From NCBI GenBank assembly GCA_025677825.1, contig JAIXMO010000025.1:310001-374000 (forward strand): a stretch of 64,000 bases of DNA, given 5' to 3'. A model generated the notes under the pieces. That model ran no database searches, was not told where the DNA came from, and saw only the letters and a list, made by a program, of their open reading frames with translations. This document shows positions 22,803-33,325 of this stretch, piece by piece (within the stretch, counting starts at the first letter, position 1; each line of letters begins with the position of its first letter). The stretch is from Helicostylum pulchrum. Taxonomy: Eukaryota; Mucoromycota; Mucoromycetes; Mucorales; Mucoraceae. The position numbers and the translations under genes were made by a program.

Positions 22803-24229
22803 ATTCTGCAGGGTATAACAAAAGAACCATGCCAGGTAAAAAGGTCCCTCTTTTTTCTTTCTAGTTAGCTACTTATAATGTATGCTTACGAAAACTCGTT
22901 AATCAAATAGTAGCTTGCATGGAACATACGCAGAAACAAAAACAAAAAGTTCCGACTTTTTGCATATTTCTTTTCGGTAAGTATGAGCGTCATTGACACC
23001 CTTTTTTTTTAGTCTCTATTACAGCTGTGTTGTGTAATCCGTATTCCCCGGATCTAAAATGGATGGCTTATAAAAAGGGTTTTGTCTCTTTTTTTTTGAT
23101 GGGTAAAAAAATGATTCAGTACTGCATAGATTATAGATCAGGAGGTTCGTCAGGTTAATATAACTATCAATACTCCCATTATTATGATTTCATACAGTCC
23201 GCATGACGATGTTCAGTAACAGGAAGATGGTGCCTGAAAAAAAAATCACTGAAAAGAAAAAAAGAAGACATATCAATGTATGATGTCAATACAGTAATAA
23301 TAATAAAAAGGCATGCGTGTAAATTACCCGTAATTTCAAGGATTATTTCCGTAATCCATACTATAAAAAAGAAGTTCTTTTTTAACTTTTTTATATATTT
23401 TATTTTGTTAGAATAAAAAGGTTAGATAACGAGATGCTACATTTTACTAGAGAAACGATATTTCTTATGTAAAAAGTTTTTAATCTAGCTCGACTTTCTT
23501 AAAAAAAAAAGAGATCCAGACTGTTTATAGTAAGAAAACATTATAAGAAGTCGATGAAAACAGATTGAATTACAATTAGTATACATGGACTCGGTTCTCT
23601 TTGGAAAATATACATCTTTTTTTTTTTAGTTATTATTTATTTTAAAAAAGATTGGGAACTACGGTTTTTGATTGATTTGTTAAATCCAAGTTGTTGGACT
23701 CTAAAAAAAAAAAATCTAATTTCTGTATAATACTCTTTTAGCACGCAAAATAAAAAACCTTTATACTTTTACCGTATACTTTGATAAAAAATGATTGTTT
23801 CTACTTATTAGAAAAATAACTTGACATAATAAATTGCCGATAATTTCGGTTCTAGTAATACATTCATCAAAAAAAAAAATTAAATAGTTATGACTTTTTT
23901 TTTTGGGCTGTTTAAAATGTTTGTTTTAGTAAAGAGAAAGTGCATATGTATTATATGCAATGGCTAGTTATAATACAATTATATATTTTATAGTCAAATT
24001 GATCCCGAGGAGTTTGTATTAGTGTAAATTTAAATAGTTTCTTTTGTTGTTGTTATCATCATTTGTATAAATAAAAAAAAAATAGCAAGAATTGTCCTAG
24101 TTTCTTTCCTTCTTCTTTCCTTCTTCTTGTAATATATCTTTTTTTTTTTCTTTTCTTGTATTTTTAAAATCATTGATAGACCAAATAACGCTAAATATCA
24201 TATTCTTTTTTTTTTTTTTGATATAAAAT
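22473..24229. other. Intergenic, no gene seen
   Basis: A 1.76-kb AT-rich spacer with a 30-nt A run (22769-22798). No recognisable ORF, RNA gene or repeat found. Confidence 0.45.
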
Positions 24230-26117
24230 ATGTCAAAAGATCAAGATCAATGGAAAGTGAAAGAAGAAGAGTTTATATCACCTACAACCGCCATACCAAC
24301 CATCACATTTGAAGATGTGCCACCAAATTTACCCACTGTTCGATCACAATCGTTTGAACTACCTAGAGGAAAGCAACAAGGCGTTCACGCACATTTTGAA
24401 AACTCCATTGTTCGACCAGGCATGACCAAAACGGGAGTATCACACAGTGAAGGATATTCTTTACGTCGACCCTCTATACAATCCCGTAAATCATTTGCTA
24501 GGTCCGTTTCTTCTTTTTCACTCTACTCTCATTTTGCAGGAGAACGGTTTAGTAATAACGACAAGAAACGAAAAAACAGTAGAAAACTATCGATGGAGGA
24601 GACGGAGAAGCGCGCAGCGTCATCTGGTGATATCAGTTTGGAAGAAGATGGAAGTGATAAGAGTTTTGACGAAGGAGGCCCTCCTAAAGCATCTGTAGGA
24701 AAAGCCATGTTTATGTTTCTAAAGGCGTTTATAGGTTCAGGAGTACTATTCTTACCAAAAGCGTAAGTTCTCTTTGGGTGTTTGCATATTGCATTACATG
24801 CTAAAATAAAATAACTAATAGGTTTCAACACGGTGGTATCGGTCTTTCACCTATCCTGATGATTATCATTGCATCGATTTGTTTATTTGCGTTTTTAAGA
24901 CTAGTGAACACGCAACTAGTGATTGGTGGATCATATGGTGATATAGGTGGTATACTGTACGGACGTATCCTTCGAGTCATCGTATTATTTTTTATTATTA
25001 TTTCACAAATTGGATTTGTATGCTCCTATTTTATTTTTGTATCGGGTAACCTCGTGAGTGTGGTAGATGTACTTTCAAATTGTACTGCTGGTATCGAGCA
25101 AAAATATTACATGTGGATGCCTTTGATTATTTTAATCCCGCTTGCCTTGGTGCGACATATCGCCAAATTGTCATTTACAGCAATTGTCGCAGATGTGTTT
25201 ATTTTGTTTGGCTTGATTGTCACTCTTTATTTTACTGCTGAACAGTTAACTATACATGGTGTTGGTCCTAATGTACAAGCAGTTAATCCTGCTAATTTTG
25301 CATTGATGATAGGTACAGCAACTTTTTCATTTGAGGGTATTGGACTTAGTAAGTGAAAAAAAAAAAAAAAAACCATATGTATGTATATATATATTTTTTT
25401 TTTTTTAATTAAGAATAATATAGTTATTCCAATCGTCGAATCTATGCAAAGCCCTGAAAGATTTCCATTTGTTCTTACATTGGGAATGATTATAGTGTGT
25501 GTTATATACATACTAATTGGTACAATTTCATACTTGGCTTATGGAGACACGATTCAAGCAGCGGTGATTTATAATTTCCCATTAGATAATCCAGTTACAA
25601 TTACAGTGAAAATACTTTATTCACTTGCAATTTGTTTAACTGCACCACTGATGCTTTTCCCGGCATTAAAGATTATTGAGAATTGTATATTTTTTAAATT
25701 GAAGTCAGGTAGACAGAGTATGATGATTAAATGGAGCAAGAATATATATAGAATTGTTCTGTGCGTCACCTGCGCAGCAATAGCTTTTGGAATTGGCGGT
25801 GAGAACCTTGACAAGTTCGTGTCGTTGGTTGGTTCCATTGCTTGTGTTCCCTTATGTTTTATCTTCCCCGGCATGTTTCATCTCAAGGTGTCCAAAAAAC
25901 GATTGGATGTCATTTTAAATTGTGCTCTTATTACTTTTGGCGTTGCCGTCATGATATTCACACTGGTAACATTTTATATCATATTTATTTTAAAAATGTT
26001 ATATTAACTTTTTTTTTTTTTTTTTTTTTACTGTAGTATGTTAGCTTTGATTCCTTCTTACATCCACTTGGTCCTGATACTGTATTAATTCCTTATTGCC
26101 CCATTACAAAAACGTAG
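24230..26117 (+). CDS. Avt3/4-like vacuolar amino-acid exporter (AAAP family)
   Basis: Four exons: 24230-24762, 24822-25348, 25424-25965 and 26037-26117; 560 aa. The first 155 residues are a hydrophilic Ser/Arg-rich tail. The transporter core then begins 'KAMFMFLKAFIGSGVLFLPKAF', the first helix typical of Avt3/Avt4 and SLC36 (PAT). About eleven membrane segments follow, with 'GTATFSFEGIGL' and 'VIPIVESMQSPERFP' as strong family blocks. Yeast Avt3 and Avt4 export neutral and basic amino acids from the vacuole. Intron 2 must use the ATATAG acceptor at 25418-25423; the AAG a few bases upstream would give a stop. It contrasts with the Avt1-type importer at 2.6-4.7 kb. Confidence 0.88.
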
Positions 26118-26284
26118 AAATAAAATATTTGTAAAAAAGGAGAGCTGGCTTTATAAAAAACTTGAATGGCGCAACATTTTTTTTTTTCGTTCCTTTCCGG
26201 CAATTCCGTTCACGTCAAATCAGCGCATGATGTTTGTTCAGTCATGCGATTATAATTGTTTATTTTCCCATGTTTTTTAAAACA

Positions 26285-26293
26285 GTATAAATA
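26285..26293 (+). promoter_or_regulatory. TATA box of the Stf2-like gene
   Basis: TATAAATAC lies 78 bp upstream of the ATG and is followed by a T/C-rich initiator region. A strong TATA box fits the stress-induced expression of yeast STF2. Confidence 0.45.
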
Positions 26294-26370
26294 CCCTTTT
26301 TTTTTTCCCTCTCAAGGCTTTCTTTTTTTTTTTTCTTCTCTTCGTATAAAAATCAATTATAATAAAATCA

Positions 26371-26683
26371 ATGACACGTAGTAAAGAAGGAATCAATCGC
26401 CATGAAAAGCATGTATCAAGGTAAAACACTTTTTAATGTTTGTTAATATGTGTGTGTATACTTATAATAATAATTTAGAAATGGCCAATCCGAAAGCCGT
26501 TTTGGTATTAAAAAGATGGGTGCTGGCGCTGGTAATTGGGGAGTATTAGGTGATGAAGTCCCTGATGTACAAGAAGTTGCTCGTAGTGAAGTAGAGCCCA
26601 ATACAGTTACTGAAGTAAAGCTTAAGCTTGTTGACTCTCAAACCTTTGAAAACCTTCGCCATAGTGAACAAAATAGCCACTAA
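26371..26683 (+). CDS. Stf2/Tma10-like small hydrophilin
   Basis: Two exons, 26371-26420 and 26479-26683; 84 aa, the same length as yeast Stf2. It starts 'MTRSKEGINRHEKH' and contains 'FGIKKMGAGAGNWGVLGDE', matching the Stf2/Tma10 signature 'HIKKQGSGKGNWGKPGDE'. Stf2 was described as stabilising the F1Fo-ATPase inhibitor complex and later as a desiccation-protective hydrophilin; Tma10 associates with ribosomes. The role here is inferred. The protein is fully hydrophilic with no membrane segment. It converges on the Vma22-like gene 44 bp away. Confidence 0.78.
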
Positions 26684-26726
26684 GACTCCAACGAAAAAAA
26701 AATATTATATACCAAGTTTTTTTTTA

Positions 26727-27563
26727 TTATGCAACTATAGTAGTTTTCTTTAACTTGAACACAAGTTTTTCTTCTTGTAATTCATGATATCTTTTTTCTA
26801 TTCTCTTTAATTCATTCGTTCTATTTACTTGATGAATGAGTTGTTCAGTTGCTATTTTTTTTTAAAAAAAAACACACACACACATATGTATAATCAGTAA
26901 ATAAATTTTTAAAAAAAAATGTATATAAAAACACTTTGTATTTTTACCAGTCTTAAAATGATCCTGCGAAGTACGTAAAGAAGGAGATACAAATAAGCCA
27001 AACCAATGTAATGGATCTCCACTCTTTTTAATCTTTTTCTTATTCTTTTTCTCATCCAATTCTATTTCATCTTTATCAGAGAAGCTATTGTCTTCTGTCT
27101 GTACCCATTCTGAATTCTTTTTCTTTTCAGGTTCATGTCTCTTTCGTAAACCTTGCTCCTCCTTTTTCTTCTCTACTTTTATAGGTGGTGGAACGTGTTT
27201 TATCTGAATACTATTTGAATCCTCAATCTCTCTATTTTATGTTTGCTAATTAGTTTTTGGAGTATTTAAAATATGCATCTTCTTTTTTTTTTTACACTTG
27301 TAAGAGAGCCTTCATGCGCTCATCATAAGAATAGTGTGAAACAGTTCTTGCTCCCATCGTATATTTTGCATGTGCTAAATCCAGGAACCCCTTTTTTTTT
27401 TTTTTTTTGGTCTAAGTTACAATTGCCCTTTTGGTTTTTATAAAAGACCTACCTGTTGAAATTCGTTACCAGTGTTCTTCCATGCATGGGTATATTCATT
27501 AAGTATAGTAAGGTAGTCTAAAGCCAAAGTATCCAACTCTTCACAAATAGATTCGTAAGTCAT
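26727..27563 (-). CDS. VMA22: V-ATPase assembly factor Vma22 / CCDC115-like
   Basis: Four exons: 27563-27453, then a second exon ending at 27298, 27227-26948 and 26851-26727. The second exon can begin at 27411 (TTAG acceptor, 209 aa, including a Lys6 tract from 17 A's) or at 27390 (AG at the end of the A run, 202 aa); both keep the frame. Two blocks match human CCDC115: 'GFLDLAHAKYTMGARTV' (GWLSLAKARYAMGAKSV) and 'GDPLHWFGLFVSPSLRTSQ' (DPLNWFGILVPHSLRQAQ). A Lys/Glu-rich linker and a C-terminal coiled coil follow the same plan. In yeast Vma22 works with Vma12 and Vma21 in the ER to assemble the V0 sector. This family is easily missed because identity is low. Confidence 0.8.
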
Positions 27564-27683
27564 GTTGAATAGTAATTACAATATTAAAAAGAAAGAAAGA
27601 AAAGAAATAATTTTTATTTTGCCCGGAAATCAATTACGTGGTAAAAAAAAAAGAAGAAAATAAACGAGAGAAGCGATTTTTTT

Positions 27684-28542
27684 TTACTCCTTTTTATAAT
27701 CTTCTTCGTCTTCTTCTTCTTCTTCTTCTTCTTTGGATGGTTTCTTCATAATACAGTAGTGCGTCACTTGTAATCCAATTATACCTAAAATAACTTATTA
27801 AACCCTTTTTTCCGCAAGTAATGACTAATCTGTATTTTTTTTTACCTGTAATTGCTAATACAATGATAAAATGTGCTGCTGCGATATTCTTTAACGCTAT
27901 TGTTATTTCATTTGCATCAGCTGATTCGCTTACGGTGGTGATAGCTAAAAATTATATATCAGTACAGCTCACACGACCCTCCCTTTTTCTAATATATCTT
28001 ATTACCTGGTCTTACAGAATTAAAATAGGTTGATAACCCAAAAAACATAAGCACTATTATATAAAATTCAATCAATACACAAATCCACAAAAAAAAAAAA
28101 AAATTGGTATTGTATTACATACCTAAAGAAGCTCCATCGAATAATAAATTGCCGTCCGTCATTGAAAATAGTCCAGTAATGAGGCCAATAGTCGCAATGC
28201 ATAAATTAGCAATGGGTACATACTTTAATATAGAAGGAATATTTGCTTGGTTTGCGTAATAAGACTGTATTGTTCGGTTAGTTTTTGTTATTAGTTTCTC
28301 GGTTTGTTGTAACTTACAGTGGCTCGAGCAACAGTTTCTGGTAAGCTTACAGGATTGGCCCATAGTAAATAGTAGTCAAAGGCCCAGTCGGACCAATATG
28401 TCTACACACAGTGGTTAAATATAATTTTTAGCTTTTTTTTTCTTTTTGCTTTAGTTTGTATTGAGACACTTACACCGTATGCAAAGAAGCAAGAGCACAG
28501 TATAAGAGCTACTTTAGCTGTTTGTGTTGATTCCTTCTCCAT
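27684..28542 (-). CDS. SHR3: SHR3-family amino-acid permease chaperone
   Basis: Six exons: 28542-28474, 28401-28318, 28264-28123, 28053-28006, 27944-27846 and 27784-27684; 180 aa. Four membrane segments are followed by an acidic/basic cytosolic tail encoded by a GAA repeat (Glu7). The family block 'GNLLFDGASLVL' spans the exon 3/4 junction, and the lumenal loop 'DYYLLWANPVSLPETVARA' matches the pattern of Shr3/Psh3. Shr3 is an ER membrane chaperone that keeps amino-acid permeases soluble and lets them enter COPII vesicles. I chose the ATG at 28542-28540; an in-frame ATG at 28608 would add a T-tract-encoded Phe run and is unlikely. Confidence 0.8.
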
Positions 28543-29001
28543 GGAGTTTTTTTTTTTCTCTTTTATGTGGGAGAAAGTAAGAAAAAAAAAAAAAAGGCAA
28601 GTTACCAAGTTTGGGGTTTTTACTGTTTTGAGCGGGAATTTTTTTTTTTAAGCTTATTTGTGTACGTGTACTTACTCGATTAAGAGTATATTTTTGGTCA
28701 GACGTGTAAATGACTTGGTCCTAAGAAGAACTATTGTTCGATACAATGTAAAGATTATTCCTGGTCTCTTTTTAAAAAAAAAAGAGGTACTTTTTGCATT
28801 GTAGTTTATCAAGGATCAATTCAAAAAAATATAGTCTCTACAACTTGAAAGTATTACATAAACGCAATCTGGTTTTAATCTCTTTTTGTTACCTAAAATA
28901 ATGGCAGAAAAAAACTGGCTTTGAAAGAGAGTTTTTTTTTTGTGCTGTACATTATTCTGCTCAAGATAACCCACCCCTTCTTTTTTTGTACTGGAAAAAA
29001 A
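28543..29001. promoter_or_regulatory. Divergent promoter region, SHR3 / MPDU1
   Basis: A 459-bp spacer between two outward-facing genes, with T tracts and an A/T fold-back tract near 28769-28784. No gene. Confidence 0.45.
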
Positions 29002-29811
29002 ATGAATAAATATGTATTCTTGATCTTGTTTTTATTTATTACATTTTCAAGTTCATTACCCATCCAAGTGGCAACAGTCGAAATCGAATATAGATTACCC
29101 AATGTTATTAGTAAACCGTTGATCAAGTTGTTGGGAGAGACATGTTACGTTAGTTTATTAGAAGAGTTTCATTTGACAGATGTGCCCTGTGTAAAGTTAG
29201 CGATTTCCAAGGGATTAGGACTTGGCATTGTAGTTGGAGGAGCCATCGTCAAGATTCCGCAAATTGTCACAATTATACGTCACGGATCAGCTAAAGGACT
29301 ATCACTGACTTCGTTTCTATTAGAGACAACCGCATATGAGATTGTGTTGATGTATAATACGAGACAAAGCAACCCGTTCAGTACCTACGGAGAGGTTTTA
29401 TTTATGACGGTACAGAATATCCTTATTTGCTTATTAATAGTAAACTATGAAAACAATAACAAAAAGATGATGGGAATGATCCTCTTGGGATTCGCAAGTG
29501 GAATTCTGTTCTTGTTTATGATACCCAGTTGGATGATGGCATTGCTGTATGCGGCACAGATACCGATTGGATTGGCAAGTAAAATACCACAGATCAGAAT
29601 AAACTATATCAATGGTTCAACAGGACAACTCTCGGTTTTTGCAGTTTTGAATTATTTTGCGGGGACAACAGCACGAGCATTTACTACTTGGACCGAATTA
29701 GACGACCCTGTCATGCTGGGAGGTAATTTATTAGCTAGTGTGCTCAACGGTATCTTGGTTTTCCAATTAATTATCTATTGGGATGCACGTACACTTCCGA
29801 AAGCAGATTAA
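29002..29811 (+). CDS. MPDU1: MPDU1/Lec35-like PQ-loop protein
   Basis: Single exon, 269 aa. A hydrophobic N-terminal segment that may be a signal or first membrane helix precedes the MPDU1 core. The two PQ loops are clear: 'GAIVKIPQIVTIIRHGSAKGL' is cut here by its key residues Pro-Gln at about 87-88, and 'ASKIPQIRINYINGSTGQLS' at about 195. 'GETCY' and 'LKLAISKGLGLGIVVG'-type text before PQ loop 1 agree with human MPDU1. The family is needed for use of mannose- and glucose-P-dolichol in N-glycan, GPI and O-mannose synthesis in the ER. I start at 29002; an upstream in-frame extension (28921) lacks an ATG. Confidence 0.88.
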   Translation: MNKYVFLILFLFITFSSSLPIQVATVEIEYRLPNVISKPLIKLLGETCYVSLLEEFHLTDVPCVKLAISKGLGLGIVVGGAIVKIPQIVTIIRHGSAKGLSLTSFLLETTAYEIVLMYNTRQSNPFSTYGEVLFMTVQNILICLLIVNYENNNKKMMGMILLGFASGILFLFMIPSWMMALLYAAQIPIGLASKIPQIRINYINGSTGQLSVFAVLNYFAGTTARAFTTWTELDDPVMLGGNLLASVLNGILVFQLIIYWDARTLPKAD

Positions 29812-29983
29812 AAAAGTAAATCGAAATAAAGATTGTTTTCCTTTTTCTTATAATACTCGCCGTAAACCAATCATTTTCCCAATTAATGGGGCGGGTAATA
29901 GTAAGCGGCGATTGTTTTTCATTTAAAGATGACAATATCAGAAAAACCGGAAGATCAATTTTTTTTAGCTTTCGTATAAAAAA

Positions 29984-30682
29984 ATGTTGTCCAGATTGGT
30001 ATTAAGAAGTGTCTTTCCAAAAAAGCCTTTTTATAGATATAATACTACCATGGTTGCTACTGCTGAACATATTGAACAAGATCCCATTAGAGAGGCTGAA
30101 TCCATTAGAGACAACTTGGATATTGTCAAGAAGTACCGTGCCGACCCTGAGATTATTGAATATGAAGCTCATAGTCACTCTTCTGCCAGTACCAAAAAGC
30201 ATTCATTAACTTTTTCTGTAAGTACCATCGAAACATTACGTATATAAAAAGAAGTGTTCAATTTGTAATTAATTTTTCTGTATAAAAAGGCTTTAAGAGG
30301 TCCTGGCATGCTTATTGTTAACCCTGTTATGTTCTATAACAAGACATATACCGAACTTACCAGTGTTCTTCATCTCGGTAAAAATATCTGTGGTCATGAC
30401 GGTATCATTCACGGAGGTTTAGCTGCTACTATTCTTGACGAGGCCTTGGCTTATATTGCTTTCCCCGCTTTACCCAACAATATTGGGTTCACTGCTAATC
30501 TCAACATTAACTACAAGAGACCCATCATGTCAGATCAATGGGTTGTCATGAAGGCCAAGTTGGATAAACTCGAAGACCGTAAAGCCTATGTCTCTGCTTC
30601 TATTCAAAGTTTAGACGGTGAAACTGTTTTTACCGAAGCTACTTCATTGTATATCTCTCCCAAGCCTAAGCCTCAACAATAA
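29984..30682 (+). CDS. PaaI/THEM4-like hotdog acyl-CoA thioesterase, probably mitochondrial
   Basis: Two exons, 29984-30217 and 30290-30682; 208 aa. The N-terminus is Arg/Leu/Phe-rich with no acidic residue for 20 positions, as in mitochondrial presequences. The hotdog fold carries 'GHDGIIHGGLAATILDEALAY', with the HGG oxyanion turn and the following helix with Asp-Glu typical of PaaI/4HBT thioesterases, then 'TANLNINYKRPI'. Likely reaction: hydrolysis of an acyl-CoA to acid and CoA. Substrate chain length cannot be read. The 3' splice site of the only intron is AAAAAG. Confidence 0.82.
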
Positions 30683-31389
30683 TATCATTTTTAATTTTTT
30701 ACATTTTTTACAATCTACTAATACATTTAAACTTTTTTTTATATTGTTTTTGAGAATGGGGTTTTTTTGTTGATTTTAAGGGGGGGGAGGACATTATGCT
30801 CGATCAGTTTTTTTTTTTTTGTGTAATAGGGTCTTGTGTAATTATAAAATATTTTCTGTTGTTTAGTAAGGTATTTCAAGTTATTGCCTAAACAAATTTA
30901 AAGTAGCCGGGTGCCATTAAACTGATCAAGTATAAACAAGGATCTTACTATAAACCCGATAGAATGATATTAGATTATCAGTTGGCTGATATTTAGGCGA
31001 GTTTAAATATGAGCAGTAAAAACAGTTAAAGGAGTGAGGGGCTTAATTAAGTTAGCGCTTGTGTGTACAGTGTTTCCAGCACAAAAAGTACCGGGCTTTC
31101 TACTTTTTTTTGCATATTTTTTTGTTCCTTTTTGTTTTCTGGGTGCTAATTTTCTAGAAAAAAAAAGGGGAGGTTTTTGATCGGATTTTGGAAACTAATC
31201 GGCTTTCTTTTCAACCGATAAATGCGTTTCTAAAAATAAAAAAAGAGCCCCTCTCTCTTTTTTTTTTCTCCGTAGTAAAAAAGTTTACGTGTACTTGATA
31301 AGCAACCCATTCTTTACGAATATCACAGTCCTGTAATGGTACGCGATTTGATGGGCCCTGAATAGTGCTTACACCTTTGTGAAGATATA
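30683..31389. other. Intergenic, no gene seen
   Basis: AT-rich spacer with a G run near 30781 and several T tracts. No coding potential recognised. Confidence 0.45.
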
Positions 31390-31723
31390 CTACGCTAGAC
31401 CGTACATATTGTAACGGGACACTGTTAACACGGACCTGAAAATGTAATAGTAAGAGCTACACTAATGGTTTCAGGAAAACGTCATTGTTTGTTATGTCTT
31501 GAAAATCGTAATACATGCGGAATTGTAAACGGGGGGGAGTGTTTGTTTCGGAAGTTTTTTTTTTTTTTTTGTGAGTAAGACTGTACGTATACTTGGATTT
31601 TAAATCCCAGAAGAACGAAATTTCAATAATCAACAAAGGTACCAAAATAAATACAATTCCTAAAATTGTAAGTAAACCAAATCCAAAAAGATCAAATAAA
31701 GGTCTGTACCTCCCTTTTACCAT
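31390..31723 (-). CDS. Small single-pass membrane protein, hypothetical
   Basis: Two proposed exons, 31723-31593 and 31435-31390; 58 aa. A short basic start ('MVKGRYRP') precedes one strong membrane helix of about 23 residues ('LLTILGIVFILVPLLIIEI' as core), then 'FFWDLKSK' and a short polar tail. The intron is GTATAC...TTCAG and keeps the frame. An upstream exon ending at 31816 with GTGAGT would also join in frame but lacks an ATG, so the N-terminus may be longer. I do not recognise the family. It is divergent from the polyphosphatase-like gene. Confidence 0.4.
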
Positions 31724-31984
31724 CCTAAAAAAGAAAGACATGGGATCTAATCTTAAATTGTACCTGGTTTTTTTATTTTTTATTCTTTCACTTCTATGTT
31801 TTTAATGAAACTCACCTAATAATTTTTCTGATACAAGCTTTATTGGTTGTGAACCTCGGGAAAACGGTTGTCTTATATATATTATATTTTTTTTTTGAAA
31901 GACAGTCCTTTTATACATCAGAAAAAGTAAAATTCATACGGGTTTTTTTTCTTTTTCCTTTTTCTTCTTTTTATTTTATTTATT

Positions 31985-33094
31985 ATGACGCATTTTCGTA
32001 GAGACGACGTGAGTAGTTTCGAATACATTGACGCCATTCCCACCAACCCGCGAAGCAGCCGGCAAAAAAAGTTATGGCGAAATATAGCTATTGGCGTGAC
32101 AGCTCTAATTGTGATCGTAATCGTAATTGTAGTAGCTGTTGTTGTATCCCAAAACAAAAAGGACAAAAGCAACGGCGGTGGAGGACAGTATCCTATTTCA
32201 CCGTATGCTCACATGACACAGCTTGTTACAGTCAATGATGCAGATATTCAACAAAAGGAAAGAATCTTTGTCGTGGGCGATATACACGGTTGTTTAACAG
32301 AGTTTAATCAATTGCTGACGACAATCAATTATGATCCAGTCAAGGATCAAATGATTCTTGCGGGCGATATTACAACAAAGGGGCCTGCAACTGTCGGTGT
32401 CATTCGACGTGCGCAAGAATTGGGCATGTTATGCGTGCGTGGTAATCATGACGATAAAGTAGTTCGATTGAAGGCGTTTGAACTTGAAAAGGGGCGTAAT
32501 GCAATGACTCCACTTACTGCCACTATGTATGAAGGTGGTGTGCCGGATCCAATTAAATTCAAGAATTATCATGTAGCCATTTCAACGTAAGAGTAAAACT
32601 AATTTTTTTATATATTTTTTCTCAAACTAAAACTTTTTTTTTAAAAAAAAACATGTAGACAATTAACTCAATCTGATTTCGATTACCTTGCAAGTTGCCC
32701 AGTGATGCTTCATTTACCTGGTTTGAATAATACAGTGGTTGCACATGGTGGTTTGGATCCCAAGATAGAGTCATTACAAGATCAAGTTCCTTATTTGGTG
32801 ATGAATATGCGTGATATTGAAAGCAGTGGAAGACCTAGCCCTGAAAGCGGAGTAGGAACCTCTTGGGCAACACTCTGGAACACCAAAATGAGTACTGCTG
32901 CTGCTTCAGAAAAGATGAACGTCTATTACGGTCATGATGCTGGTAGAGGCTTAAATATTCAAACAAATACATTTGGTTTGGACAGTGGTTGTGTGTATGG
33001 CGATTATTTGACTGCAATGGATATTAGAACTGGGTTACGTACGCAAGTCAAGTGTAAGAATTATGATAAGAAAGGTGGTAGTAGCGAAGATTAA
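31985..33094 (+). CDS. Ppn2-like membrane-anchored metallophosphatase (polyphosphatase)
   Basis: Two exons, 31985-32586 and 32659-33094; 345 aa. A basic cytosolic start is followed by one Ile/Val-rich membrane helix (about 37-55), giving a type II protein with the catalytic domain in the lumen. Metal-site motifs are in order: 'VVGDIHGCL', 'AGDITTKGP', 'VRGNHDDKV', 'VAHGGLDP' and 'YYGHDAGRGL'. The set GDIHG / GDxxxKGP / GNHD / HGG / GHDAxRGL fits the Ppn2 subgroup of PPP-like phosphatases, whose yeast member is a vacuolar endopolyphosphatase. Vacuolar location is inferred. All ligand residues are intact. Confidence 0.85.
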
Positions 33095-33325
33095 TTCTCC
33101 ATTGGTTCAAATATCAAATTCTCCTAAAAAAAAAAAAAAAAAGAGAGAGAATCCCCAATAGATTTTTTTTTTTTATTATTATTATTCATTTTACTAACAA
33201 TACTTATTTCTGCATACCAACATATAATCCACCTTTTTTTACTATTTAATAAAAAAGATATTTGTACTTTGATATCTCTCTTTTTTTTTTTTTGTAACAT
33301 TTTTGAAAGGAAAACGTAAAAAAAG

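Noticed and set aside
28543..28608. Upstream in-frame ATG for SHR3 at 28608
   Set aside because: It would add a T-tract-encoded Phe-rich stretch unlike other family members; the ATG at 28542 gives the normal start.
31270..31435. Longer reading of the minus-strand frame after the small membrane protein exon
   Set aside because: The frame that is in register with the membrane exon stops at 31390; the longer open frame is out of register.
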